The notes under the pieces: model-generated
Seen by the model: the letters and a program-made list of their open reading frames with translations, nothing else
What the model was told of the DNA's origin: nothing
Database searches by the model: none
Program-made: the position numbers and the translations under genes
Assembly: GCF_000226115.1 (NCBI RefSeq)
Contig: NC_016457.1
Coordinates: forward strand, 9,424,001 to 9,488,000
Length of the DNA stretch: 64,000 nucleotides
Source: Thermothielavioides terrestris NRRL 8126
Taxonomy: Eukaryota > Ascomycota > Sordariomycetes > Sordariales > Chaetomiaceae
Reading direction: 5' to 3'
Part shown: piece by piece, positions 22,867 to 33,244 of the stretch
Numbering within the stretch: the first letter of the stretch is position 1
Layout: every line of letters begins with the position of its first letter

Positions 22867-23720
22867 ATGGAAATAATCAATTAGCCGGCTGTTGTTTGTT
22901 TTTGTTGACACGACCTTCTTTCCCAAACAATTTGATTTTCCCGTGAACGCACAATGTAGTGTACGCTATGTCGGCAAGGCAGATCTAGATTAGACAGAAC
23001 ATTGCCAGCATGCCTTAACAGCCCATTTGGGCGGGTATTCCGAGAACTCCGAAAGTACCTAGTGTAGTGCGACCCGCTCAACTCGAGAACAGGCATCCTA
23101 GCAAGCTACGGTCTTACTCCATTGCTACTCCTCGATTGCTGTGCTAATGCAGGACTACGCCGGTTTCTCGGTCGCCGAGTCCACATCACCACGCCCTCGC
23201 TCTTTGGACAGTAGCCCCACTGTTGGTCGACCACGGAAGGCTCCTTCATCCTGGGTCGACGAGACAGGCAGGTTGCCCAAGGTGTGCCAGCCGTTGAATT
23301 AGGCTAGTCGAAGGATAGTAGCGTCGGCATCCTTAATAAACAGAAACACAAAAGCGGCAATTAAGTAAGGTAGCTAAAACATAGAGAAGGGTCGTAAATG
23401 CGTTTTAGTTAGCTATAAGCAGGTGTTAGCAACTCATTGGTGAAACTTGTATGTTACAGGGCGACATGAGATTCATACGACAGCAGAAGTCGGAAAAAAC
23501 ACGTTCCCTACCGTTTCAACTCCAAGAACGCAACCTGAACAATGCAAAGTTAGTAATTCAACCGAGAATAAAAGTGAAATTCTCGTTGCAGATTCGCGTT
23601 CTCGGCCTCCTATAATGGCGATATATTCTTGTCTTCGTTGTTGTTCCAGGGGGCGGTTTCCTGTGCTTGGGACGACCGGTTTTGGACGCCTTTGAACGAT
23701 CTCCAAGGTTGAAACCGGAG
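22867..23720. other. Intergenic, AT-richer, no supported gene
   Basis: This is less GC-rich than the flanking genes. One 50-codon frame at 23146-23301 (+) is open but not recognisable. The stretch 23300-23460 is AT-rich and featureless. Confidence 0.45.
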
Positions 23721-23845
23721 GATGCAAAATCGGAAATATGGTTCAAATCCAGTTGATGACTCAGCAAGCTCGTCGGGCAAGAACCAACGTCTTCTGCGGC
23801 CTTCTGTTGGAAGTGCACCAACACCACCGTGCTGAAAATCTCATG
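23721..23845 (-). pseudogene. Relic of a PET117 gene fragment (exon end plus intron start)
   Basis: A 96-bp block at 23740-23835 matches the PET117 gene at 46541-46636 with few differences. It includes codons for STVVLVHxQQKA and continues across the exon-intron border into PET117 intron sequence. A further short match (TGCAAAATC) lies at the same spacing upstream. Because intron sequence is copied, the duplication was at DNA level, not through an mRNA. The rest of PET117 is absent here, so it cannot be functional. Confidence 0.8.
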
Positions 23846-24149
23846 TTCCCGCGAACACAGAAATTGAGGTATTAATGTTTCTCTTTCCCTTTCCAAGATC
23901 GACCAGACACACATTGCAACGCCCGACCTGGATTTCACTTCTTCACCCTAAATAGATTACTCGCAGGGCATGCTACGACGCTTACATTCGTGTCGCACAG
24001 TATATAGGGTGCCCCTAGCCTTTGCAGAGCAAGGATGTCCTTTTGCCCGTTGTGACAATTCGTCAAGATGGGGCCCACTTCCTGGAAGGCGTTATGTTCC
24101 CATCCATGCACGCGCAAACGTGCCCGCATCCGCCAATCTACATAACCAC

Positions 24150-25330
24150 AGTTGTTCGTGCAGAGTCGCGGCATCCAAACCGTTCAAGTTCATCATCGGT
24201 CCTCACAAGCGCAAGTGCTCCATGCACTCGGCCCTTGTCGCAGCGCTGTCGCCTGCCCTCGGCACCTGCTCACGGCTCTTTTCAAGAGGCACGCGATGGG
24301 TCGTCGTTAAAGAGGTCCCGCCAAGACTAATTTCGGAGACTGCCGCGTACAAGTAATTACAAATCGCCAAGGGTGAGCGAGGCCACTACGACTTCGAACA
24401 TCAACAATGCAAAATCGCAAGACTTGCAACAACAATAACTTTACGATACCTCAACCAAATCGAAAAAAAGAAAACGAGGATAACCCGTACTCTAACTATA
24501 ACCTATATCCTCACCTTAACCTACATCCTAACTAGCGGGGGGCTAGTGCCGCCCTCCGTACCCCCGGCGAACTAACCCTTGGCGATAGTGCAAACCCCGC
24601 AGCGATCTTGGCGACGTACTGACGGTGTAAAAACATTGCCGACAATTGGCCGAAATTAGTCTTGGCGGGACCTCTTTAACGTCTACCACGCGATGGGCAC
24701 GCGAAATTACCTTACCTTAGTTAGAATGGGCTGATGAGGAAACCTTCCTCGGGTGTAGTTACTTCTCGGAACTTGCCGAAATTACAACGGGATACGAGTC
24801 CTGCAGTCGACGGGGACAAATCAACTGCAGCACCATCCTCGAGCAAGGACCACCAAGTGTTCTTCGACTCCAACCACGAGTTTGACACCGACGCGCTCGG
24901 GAAACCAGAGCTGTGGGAAAATTCAAGCTCGTCGCCAACCCGTTCGGCTCTGCAAGCTTCGCGTCCCCACCATCGAGCAAGCTTGACAAGCTGTTGAGAT
25001 AGCTATGCGAAGCTGTGCACCTTTGCCGACTACTTTGGCCTTACCAACCTGATGGAGCTGGCCTTAAAAGATTTCGGGAAGGCGCTGGTCGTGTTCAGCA
25101 TCCATGATGGATCTGCGCCAACACGGCGGCGGCTGACACTACCGCGCTACTAGGGGACCCGGACTGCTGCGACACGCCGGCGCCCAACCAACTGAGGTCA
25201 TTTGTCGGCTTGTACGTGGCCGCTAGGGCCGCGACAGTATGGCGGCATCAGAAGGGCCTCAAGGAGCTCATCACTGGCAATCGAAAACCTGTCGCGAACT
25301 CTCATTGATCATCTCCTCGAAGGGGCCTGA
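24150..25330 (+). pseudogene. BTB-domain pseudogene split by a MITE
   Basis: Segments homologous to the BTB protein at 21755-22586 occur in order. They are: SKPFKFIIGPHKRKCSMHSA and LVAALSPALGT (24176-24270); then an inserted element at 24299-24686; then DEETFLG (about 24735); YAKLCTFADYFGLTNLMELA and LKDFGKALVVFS (25003-25098); and VGLYVAARAATVWRHQKGL, with a final LIDHLLEGA-like end (25200-25330). Frames change between blocks and stops intervene, so no full product is possible even if the insertion is ignored. The gene is a tandem paralogue that has decayed. Confidence 0.78.
24299..24686. mobile_element. MITE copy 1 (388 bp, non-coding, terminal inverted repeats)
   Basis: The ends are near-perfect inverted repeats around the core AGAGGTCCCGCCAAGACTAA (left, about 24311) and its reverse complement (right, to about 24676). 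The target sequence CACGCGATG is repeated on both sides (24290-24298 and 24687-24695), as expected for a 9-bp target-site duplication. There is no open frame of note inside. The middle (24480-24535) is made of degenerate CCTAAC-like units. It is inserted in the BTB pseudogene. TSD length (8-11 bp) and TIR style suggest a Mutator-like origin, but a shorter TA duplication inside the ends cannot be excluded. Confidence 0.82.
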
Positions 25331-26017
25331 GTGAGCATCTCGCAGCATTTCACTACCACAGGGAAGAAGGGAGGGGGGGAACAAGGGTTGTGTGGTTCTA
25401 CACTACACTAAGCCACAGCGGAACGTGGTCATGTAAGTGTAGGCCTGTCTAATTTGAGCGTTTCACCAACGCGTCATCGGCTTGAAGGTGTGTCAAAGGT
25501 CTTGAAGCCTGGCATGAGGCCAGCTCGGCCGGGCATCTCCGCTGTGGTCCTTCGAATGCGCCATTCATGTTCTTCGTGTTCTTCCCCGGAAAGGCAAGGC
25601 TTCATCGCACATCCTTCAGGTCATGCATGAGACCGGGTTTGGTAGGCTGTATGGGAGACAAAAGGGAGGTCGGGCACGGTAATGTGGCGAGGGGGCATCA
25701 GATGCACACACGGCGCGCCTCCGAGAGATCGGTTTCCCGGCTGGCGACTGTGGCTAAGTCTGGCGCTGACAAGCCGCGTCAAGTCGAGCAACAAATACCC
25801 AAGGACGGTGCCAGATGCCCAAGCCGCATGCGCCGCATGATGCAGGGTAGGCCACATCCGTATCGCGCGTATTGGCGTGTATTAGCGCTTATTGGTGACC
25901 ACGAGTCTGCCCAGGCAGCTACGATTTTGGTCGGCCATGGGTTTCGGAGACAATTGTAGTTCCGTACGCTAAGCTCGATCACTCAGGGACCAGAACATCA
26001 GCAGGAAAGTTCCTGCT
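25331..26017. other. Intergenic, no supported gene
   Basis: This lies between the BTB pseudogene and MITE copy 2. Open frames exist on the plus strand at 25567-25959 but show nothing recognisable. Confidence 0.4.
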
Positions 26018-26025
26018 CACCAGAG

Positions 26026-26416
26026 GGTCGTGGTTATAGAGGTCCCGCCAAGACTAATTTCGGAGGTTGCCGCTTACAAGTATTTACAATCGCCACAGGG
26101 TAATCGGGGCCGCGACGACTTCGAGCAATATCAACAATGTAAAACCGTAAAGACTTGTAAAAACAACTTTGTAAAACCTCAACTAAATCGAAAAAAAAAG
26201 AAAACAAAGTTAACCCGCACCCTAACCTTAACCCGAATCCTAACCATTAACCTGAACCCTAACTAGCGGAGGCTGGCGCCGCCCCCGTACCCCCGGCGAA
26301 CTAACCCTTGGTGATAGAGCAAACGCCTTGGCGAGCGGGGTTGTGTAAAAACGTTGTAAAAACATTGCCGACAATTGGCCGAAATTAGTCTTGGCGGGAC
26401 CTCTATAACCTCTAGC
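26026..26416. mobile_element. MITE copy 2 (391 bp, non-coding, terminal inverted repeats)
   Basis: Same element as at 24299-24686, in the same orientation, with the same inverted ends and colinear interior. It is flanked by CACCAGAG on both sides (26018-26025 and 26417-26424), an 8-bp target-site duplication. The interior again holds degenerate CCCTAA-type units (about 26214-26265) followed by a shared block with GTACCCCCGGCGAACTAACC. Copy 1 differs by many transitions (for example CACCC in copy 2 versus TACTC in copy 1), compatible with repeat-induced point mutation. Confidence 0.82.
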
Positions 26417-26424
26417 CACCAGAG

Positions 26425-26902
26425 CCTCTTTGTCGATCGCCATGCTACAGTAATGTCATTGTTGTCGTTCGTGCGAAACAGACAGCTCGTATTTGGCCCC
26501 GACAAAAACTTCGGATCCACCATCCACCAAGCCTGTTGACTCTCCAGGGGGCAAGTCGGCCAATTGACAACCGCTCTGGACCAACTTCTTGTGCCCCACC
26601 CCAAACTTAGTGTCGTGCGCTTGACAACACACGCAGCCTCGCATTCAAGCCGATCAGGCCGTAAGGCAGAGCTGGTGACTGTGGGGCCAACGCTGACTAG
26701 GTACACTGCATACACAGGGGGAAGCGCTGTGATCGCCCGAGGTGCTTGCTGAGAAGGGGACGACCGCAAAGGCATAAAAGCGTGTTGTTCCCGCCAGGAT
26801 GGAGGCCTTACTGTGCAGTATTGCTCTCGGCTGCGCTGCTGCCATCGCTCTCTCTATCTTCCAACCAAGCAGCAGCATCACTCGTTTCTCCGGCGGTCGA
26901 GG
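26425..26902. other. Intergenic; upstream region of the carboxylesterase
   Basis: A short segment at 26478-26540 (+) could read RQLVFGPDKNFGSTIHQAC, which loosely resembles the BTB core of the genes to the left. It is too short to call. No intact gene is present. Confidence 0.35.
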
Positions 26903-28618
26903 ATGAGGCACCTTGCAATCCTTGCCGCCGCACTCGCGGCCGCCACGACGGCAGCGGCTGGGTGTACCAGATGGAAAGTCGGACAAACAGTCAAGACAAC
27001 AAGCGGCCCCGTGGGCGGACACGCGGCGTCTCTAGCCCCGGGTGTGTCTGAGTATCTTGGAATTCCCTACGCCGAGCCGCCGGTCGGGAGTCTTCGATTC
27101 CAGCCTCCGGTCCGCTACAACGGGAGCAAGAAGATTGATGGCAAGAGCTTCGTGCGTCCAACTTCCCCTGCGACTCCGCCTCCCACTACCTTCACGACAG
27201 ACCGGCTAACACAAGTGCAGGGTCCGGCGTGCATTCCGTCCAACCTCAGCTCCTACGATGCCGACTATCCTGAGTCCTTGATCCAAGAATACGGAATCAC
27301 CGACGTCGGCCGCGCGATTCTCAAGGATCTCATGAACCCTGGCCTTCCGGTCAGCGAGGATTGCTTGACACTTAACGTGTGGACCAAACCGCAGACCGGG
27401 GAGAAGCGCAAGGCAGTCATGGTCTTTGTCCACGGTGGATCCTTTGTTTCTGGTGAGGCTCAGCCCAGTGGCTAATCATTACTCCTCGCCCGGCAGCAAG
27501 TCTGACAACTTCATCCAGGAAGCAGCAGGCTCCGGGACTATTGGGGCCAATACTTCGCCGATCAGGAAGATGTCGTCCTTGTCTCTATCAAGTGAGTTCG
27601 CCGCGTTCGCCACCGTGTCTCCCAATGCACTAACGTTCGCAGCTACCGACTCACCATCTTCGGCTTTCCCGGCGACCCGAACGGCACCCAGAACCTCGGC
27701 CTCCTGGACCAGCGCCTGGCCGTCGAATGGGTCCGCGACAACATCGCCGCCTTCGGTGGCGACCCTTCACGCATCACCCTCTTCGGTGAATCCGCTGGCG
27801 GCGCCTCGGTTGATCACTATTCCACCGCCTGGGCCTCCGACCCCATCGTCGCCGGCCTGATCTCCCAATCCGGCACAGCCCAGGGCATCAAGCCCTTGAC
27901 CGCCGACGAGGCCGCCACCCTCTGGTACAACGCCACCTCCGCGGTCGGCTGCGGCACCGCCAACAGCACCTCCGCAGACGCCATCCTCACCTGCATGCAG
28001 TCCGTCCCGGCCTCCTCCATCGTGCGCACCCTGTTCAACACGATCTTCACGCCGTTCCCGCACCCGTACTCCCCGACGATCGACGAGAAGATCGTCTTCT
28101 CGAACCAGAGCGCCCTCCCGGCGGCCGCGGTGCCGCTGCTGATCGGCAACAACGACAACGAGGGCGGCCTCTTCCGCGTCTTCGTGCCGGGCCAGGACAA
28201 CGACACCAGCTTCTGGACGCAGGAGAACCAGGCCGAGTTCGTGTGCCCCGCCGCCGCCCGCGCCGCCCGCTCCGCCGTCACCGACGGCCACCCCACCTGG
28301 CGCTACCGCTGGTTCGGCGTGTTCCCCAACACGGAGCTGGCGCGCACCCCGCCGTCGGGCGCCTACCACAGCTCCGAGATGGCCGTGCTCTTCGGCAACA
28401 CCAACCAGACGCTTGTCGCCGACACGCAGGCCGAGCCGGCTATCGGGAAGTACATGCGCTCCGCGTGGGCCGCGTTCGCGAAGGATCCCGCCAACGGGCT
28501 CAGCAAGCTGGGCTGGCCGCGGTATCAGGCCGAGGGGGAGACGCTGGTGCGGATTGGGTTCGAGAACCGCACGGGGACGAATCTCGCCAAGGGGAACTTG
28601 TATGATACCGGGTGCTAA
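26903..28618 (+). CDS. Secreted type-B carboxylesterase/lipase
   Basis: Three exons (26903-27452, 27519-27591, 27643-28618) give 532 residues. The start was chosen at [20 protein letters not shown], a signal peptide; an upstream in-frame ATG lacks one. The joins restore [18 protein letters not shown] and [16 protein letters not shown], both standard for alpha/beta-hydrolases of the cholinesterase family. The nucleophile Ser is in [10 protein letters not shown], the acid is likely the Glu of NDNEGG, and the His is likely in [13 protein letters not shown]. Early landmarks are [19 protein letters not shown] and [10 protein letters not shown]. It should hydrolyse esters outside the cell, but the natural substrate cannot be told. 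Asn-Xaa-Ser/Thr sites are frequent. Confidence 0.93.
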
Positions 28619-28680
28619 TGGCGTCTTGCGTTGCTGACACAGTGCGTTAAGGGGCCGAAGGGCCGGGAAGGGGGCCGGGT

Positions 28681-28692
28681 GGGGGGGGGGGG
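28681..28692. repeat. Homopolymer: 12 consecutive G
   Basis: G tract just after the esterase stop codon, in the 3' flank. Confidence 0.85.
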
Positions 28693-28785
28693 ATGTTGAG
28701 CGGGAGTTGTCCGCAGACAATAATGTTTGTGCCGACAGGCATGTAATGTGGCTCTACGCCACCCGTTTCTTTCCGTCACGTCCTT

Positions 28786-28980
28786 CCCAGGCAGAACTCG
28801 ATGTCGCGCATCTTTTGGATGCCGCCGAAGTTCTCGCCGATCTGTTCCAGTGATTTGCCTGTGCACGAAAGTTAGCTTGCCTTGCGATAGCATGGCAGGG
28901 CTGGCGTAGGCTGCTCGCCTCTTGTCTCTAGGCAGGCAAACGCGAAGACAAGCGCGCGAAGGGCGTTGGCGAGGACGAAG
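28786..28980 (-). pseudogene. Relic of the 3' end of a sugar transporter gene
   Basis: Read on the minus strand, FVLANALRALVFAFACLETR (28980-28919) followed across a gap (28918-28859) by GKSLEQIGENFGGIQKMRDI and a stop (28858-28786) matches the last helix and the ETKGxSLEQI end of MFS sugar transporters. The gap has a normal CACAG acceptor but a GC where a GT donor would be. The other 450 or so residues of a transporter are missing, so only the tail survives. Confidence 0.65.
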
Positions 28981-29034
28981 AGAATCGGGGTACTTGTCGG
29001 TTTGCGGCAACTCCGGAGGATTGCGGGCCAGACA

Positions 29035-29447
29035 GGCCTAGTACCTCCAGCCCACCCTTTCCAGCGCAATTGGCGAACGCAGCGTGATGACCAAGCTTAT
29101 CGAGTGGCGGATCACCAGGACAACGGCGTTCGCTTTGCATCGAGCCGATCCTGCGCGCGCGCGTGCGCGAGCTGGGCGGCGGCGACCTGCGGCTGGGGTG
29201 CACGGTGACGGACTGGGCCGAAGACGCTGACGGGGTGACGGTCACGGCCGTCGACAACGCCACCGAGACGCCCTTCACCGTCCGCAGCAAGTACCTGATC
29301 GCGTGCAACGGCGCGCGCAGCCGCGTCCGCACCGACCTGGTGCGGCCGGACGGATACATCGCCGCCCGGTGGGAGCAGATGCCGGACAATGCCCAGGCCG
29401 CGTTCAGACAAGCTTTCCGCCGGGTTGCGCACTTGCCTTCCAACTAG
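29035..29447 (+). pseudogene. Relic of an FAD-binding aromatic-ring monooxygenase
   Basis: The main block (29145-29325) reads ILRARVRELGGGDLRLGCTV and DWAEDADGVTVTAVDN, then YLIACNGARSRVR, the middle of a PHBH-type FAD monooxygenase (DG motif region). It runs straight into LVRPDGYIAARWEQM, which belongs near the C-terminus of this family, so about 150 or more residues between them have been deleted in frame. Upstream, YLQPTLSSAIGERS (29042-29083) is in another frame after a TAG stop. The FAD GxGxxG part is absent. It is therefore a scar, not an enzyme. Confidence 0.7.
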
Positions 29448-30227
29448 GTAGGGCGCATTATTCTGGCCATCGGCTGGTACTGAGCCCTCTCAGTTCTGCT
29501 AGGCGTGGCCTCAGCTTGTCAGTATGTCTATGAGCAAGTGTGACAAGACTCAACAGCCAGGGACACATTGACGCCGTCTCATTTCGGAACCAATGGCGGC
29601 AAATATGCATCTTCGCTAGTCAGGGTAGCGCTGAGATATTTACAGACGATTCCATGACTATCTTGTTTTGGGAATGTGAACTGCTCCTTGACGATAACCG
29701 GCTCTCTCGAGGCGTATTCCAGCGCCTGTTGTTTTTGCCGTCACACCTCTACTGTGTAGCTGTACTCGCACTCTCGGTTACTTCCTTCCGACTTCCCAAT
29801 CCAGCCATCGATTCTCTGACAGACCCGCCAATTTTGGGACATGCAGGGTCATTCGGGGTGCATGCATGCATGTGCCGGAGTGGTGTTAGAAGCGCGCCAG
29901 TCGGAAGCAGGGAGGCGGAGGTCTGCCGTCTTTCCAGATGCAGGAAGAAGAGCGACTTGGCGCTGCCCATGCGTCGAACTTTGAGACAAGCATGTGGAGT
30001 CGTTGCCAATGTCTTGCTCTGTCTCTCCTGGAGACACAAAAATACGTCATTCGGCAGGAACTCTCGAAGGCGTCCAGGGATCTTCACACGCGCCCATGAG
30101 TAAGGGGAACGGATCCGTTGAGTCTCCTTGATCCAAAATATTTACGGGGGAAGAACTAAATACATCAGAACTGCGGAAAGCAGTCCCGGTTTACCGTCTT
30201 CCTCCACGCGATGCTCAACAGGCTTGA
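29448..30227. other. Intergenic, no supported gene
   Basis: The frame at 29540-30103 (+) is open for 187 codons but has no recognisable domain or codon pattern. I do not annotate it. Confidence 0.4.
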
Positions 30228-31223
30228 TTAGCGCTGCAGAGTGAGCAGGCCCGGCCGGTACGGCAGGTTGTTGTAGCTACCGCCGGAGTTGGGGGCGCGG
30301 CCCTGGTAGAGCAGCTGCAGGTTGCAGGGGTCGACGGTCATGGTCTGGTCGTTGGTGACGCGGATCAGGTCGCCGTGGCTGATGTCGTTGGTCCAGGTGG
30401 CGCCGCTGTTGGCCTTGCCGGCGAACGGACTGCTCTCGGTGGCCGCGTTGGGCGTCCACGAGCCGCCCAGGCTGGTGGCAGTGAAGGAGCGGAAGTAGCG
30501 CCCCTGCGAGCCGATCGCCTCGACGATCATGAGGTACTTGGTCTGCCCCTGCAGCTTGTACACCTGCACGGCCTCGAACAGGTTGTTGGTCGAGTCGCTC
30601 ATGACGACCGTCGACGAGCTGCCGAAGCTGCCGGGGAAGTTGCCGATGGGCATGCTGGCGCGGTAGATCTTGCCGTTGTCGCCCGCGAAGAACAGGTACA
30701 TGTTCGTGTCGTCGCCGATGACGGTCTGGTCGATGACGCCCGTGCTGGAACCTGAGATCGTGCCGGTGAATAACGGCTGCGGCGAGGACCAGCCGTTCGG
30801 GTTGGTCGGGTCGCTGGACGTCCTGTACGAAAAGGACGTGGGACCCCACTGGTGGGCGAGGATCCAGACCTTCTTCGGGGCGAAGTAGAAGAGCGTGGGC
30901 GCAACCGCGGCCTGGCTCATCTTGTTCTGGCTGACCGAGCCCATCCCGTTCCAGTCCGTGAAGAGGCCGAAGTTCATCGACCCGTAGCTGCCGCCGCTGA
31001 CCATGCTCCCGTACACGAGATGCTGGCCGTTGTAGGGCACGTGGGTGAAGTCCTTGAGCGAGGTCCATCCGTTCTTTGGTTGCGCCAACGCACCGGTCGA
31101 ATTCCACTTGTACGTGGTGGGAAGATCGCAGGTAGCCGCTGGGGCCGCCGCAACGCCCGCCGCCGAGGCAAGCAAGGCGAGGCCGGCAGCCACCGGGCTA
31201 GCACTGGTTTGGGAAAGTTTCAT
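30228..31223 (-). CDS. GH62 alpha-L-arabinofuranosidase
   Basis: A single exon of 331 residues starting at [20 protein letters not shown], a secretion signal ending near AAAPA. The rest is one five-bladed beta-propeller domain of family GH62. Landmarks are [20 protein letters not shown] with the following [16 protein letters not shown] (catalytic base Asp region), [39 protein letters not shown] (Asp), [13 protein letters not shown] (catalytic acid Glu), [12 protein letters not shown] and the C-terminal YRPGLLTL. It removes arabinose side chains from arabinoxylan. There is no carbohydrate-binding module, so it is the short form of the family. An ATG ten codons upstream is in frame but lies before the signal peptide. 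Confidence 0.96.
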   Translation of the reverse strand: MKLSQTSASPVAAGLALLASAAGVAAAPAATCDLPTTYKWNSTGALAQPKNGWTSLKDFTHVPYNGQHLVYGSMVSGGSYGSMNFGLFTDWNGMGSVSQNKMSQAAVAPTLFYFAPKKVWILAHQWGPTSFSYRTSSDPTNPNGWSSPQPLFTGTISGSSTGVIDQTVIGDDTNMYLFFAGDNGKIYRASMPIGNFPGSFGSSSTVVMSDSTNNLFEAVQVYKLQGQTKYLMIVEAIGSQGRYFRSFTATSLGGSWTPNAATESSPFAGKANSGATWTNDISHGDLIRVTNDQTMTVDPCNLQLLYQGRAPNSGGSYNNLPYRPGLLTLQR

Positions 31224-33244
31224 CGCGGTGATGGGGTGGGCAAGCCGGCGCAAAAGATGGTCGTCGGTGTGGCCCTAGGTTGAAGCGTATGAGGGACGGC
31301 GGGCGAAGGGGATGTATTTATATGCATTCGCGGCGCAGTTAACGGCGTTATTCTACCTCGTATGTACAGCACATAGAATAAGGCGGATGCCCTTGATTTG
31401 TTCTCCGTACCCTGGCCAAGTGGTTCCCACCCGGCTGAATTGGTCTGCGGGTGCAAAATGCCAGCGTGCCCTTTCCGGGTTGCCCAATTGTCGGTAGCTG
31501 GGTAGGTTGTTCCACCAATGTGGTGATCTAACTCTTACCCGGTTGATTCATCGCTGATCAGCCGTGACAACCAGCGTTGCTAGGGCATCGCCAAGCCGAG
31601 GTCCCTCTCGCTGATCTGGAAGCCAGCGTTACACTTCACACGGGCCCACCTCGTCCTTCTCATATCCGGGGAACACAGCCAAGCATGCACGCATATGCAA
31701 CCTTACATACTTGCCGACATGCTACTGGCGCGCATCTGAACCCTGGACAGATTGTTGTCACGCATACCTTAACTCTAACCGCACCACGCACCACGGTGCC
31801 GCGTCATCGTCCCTTACCCAGCTAGGCCAGCATCACATCGCAGCAGCTAAACCTAGCCTCAACACTGCGGCTGCTGAACATCGTTTGCGGCAGGCATACC
31901 TCCGTGCTCCAGAGCGAGCAAAGACTGCTGGGATTGGTGGACTCAGTCTGCGGTCCTTACGGCTGCCCGACCAATAGCTTCAATGCGCATGGAAAAACAC
32001 CATTCCATTCCATCGTTGGCCCTGAAGTTCAACCGAAGGGCTTCAAGGTCGCAGGTGAATGCAAACGGGGACGGATCATGGTGTGTGCGCCGGCCACAAA
32101 ATTGTTACGGGTAGTAGATCTTAGCTTTCCTCCGCGAGCCGGCCCGCAGTTATTCAGGGGTAGACATCATTGAGTCATGACTTGCTAGGGAAACCTTGTT
32201 TTTAGGATGGCCGTGCTAATACTCGCTGCTGTTCAGGAACAACGATGGAACAACCACCTCCGTGTCTCTGCCAATGCACTAGCTGCTATCACGGAGCTGA
32301 TCGGCCACGGCTCATTCCCAAGGAGTGACCGCGCTCTCACATCGGCGACACTAGCGCCGAAGGAGAAGGGAAAGAAGCATTTCGCCGCCAAGATCTTGTG
32401 TCCGCAGATGCGGCTGCGGGTCGCCTAACGGTCAGAGCAGGGCGGCCATAGTGAATGCCGGTAGGTTAAAGGTGAGCCGGCGGTTCGGTCGATAGCCGCC
32501 GAGGCCAATAAGCCAAGTCTTCAGGTTTTTTGCCACATTAGGTCCCCCAAGGAAGAGACATGACAAGAGATCAAGAGAACGAAAGGCAGGGATGCACTTG
32601 GAGGTTGACTCAGGACTGGGCAACATGGTAGGCAGCTTCCTATCCCGGAGGGCCTGGGTAGGACGTTTCGTTGAAACATCGCCGACGTTCAGGTTGAGCA
32701 GCTCCTGGCGCCGAGCATGGCTTTCCGAGAATATGGGAACATTGGATTTCAGCCTCCATCTACCTTGGTAGGGCCAACATTCGGTACCGATCTTGCAATA
32801 TACTTAATAAGGGAAGAGAGTGAATATACCTTACCTTCATACTCTTCCTTGAGATGGAGGACGAGCATGGTTACGCAAATAGTTCAACTCAGGGCAATTC
32901 AATCAGCCTTCAGCATCTGAGTGGCCATCTTGTGACGAGTTCATAATGATCTCACTCCCATATACCTTATTGTGATTGAGATGAGTACTGAAGAGAAATG
33001 AGATTCAATGCCAAGGACAGGACCAAGCCCCAATGAGCACCTCACTTGGACGATTGGCTCTCAAAGCAGTTGGGCCCCGCTTATCCAGGCACTCCTAGGC
33101 AGCAGTTGTGAAATTCGAAGCCAGGCTTCTAGGTTATCAGCTGTCTTGAAAGTGGACCCCTATCCTTTCACTAGCTGCGACCTTCACAGCATCCAAGCCC
33201 TCAAACGCCGACGCAACGCCTTCCAACGCCCTCACTCAGCAACG
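31224..33244. other. Long intergenic stretch, no supported gene
   Basis: About 2 kb upstream of the GH62 gene. It includes AT-richer sequence around 32800-33000. I find no signal peptides, domains or splice-consistent frames. It probably includes the GH62 promoter near 31224-31500. Confidence 0.5.

Noticed and set aside
24480..24535. Internal telomere or chromosome end
   Set aside because: The CCCTAA-like units are few and degenerate and lie wholly inside a MITE with target duplications, so this is not a chromosome terminus.
27767..28720. Antisense open frame opposite the esterase
   Set aside because: It is a GC-driven shadow with Gly/Arg/Val-rich low-complexity content.
29540..30103. 187-codon plus-strand open frame
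   Set aside because: No domain, signal peptide or codon-usage support was found.
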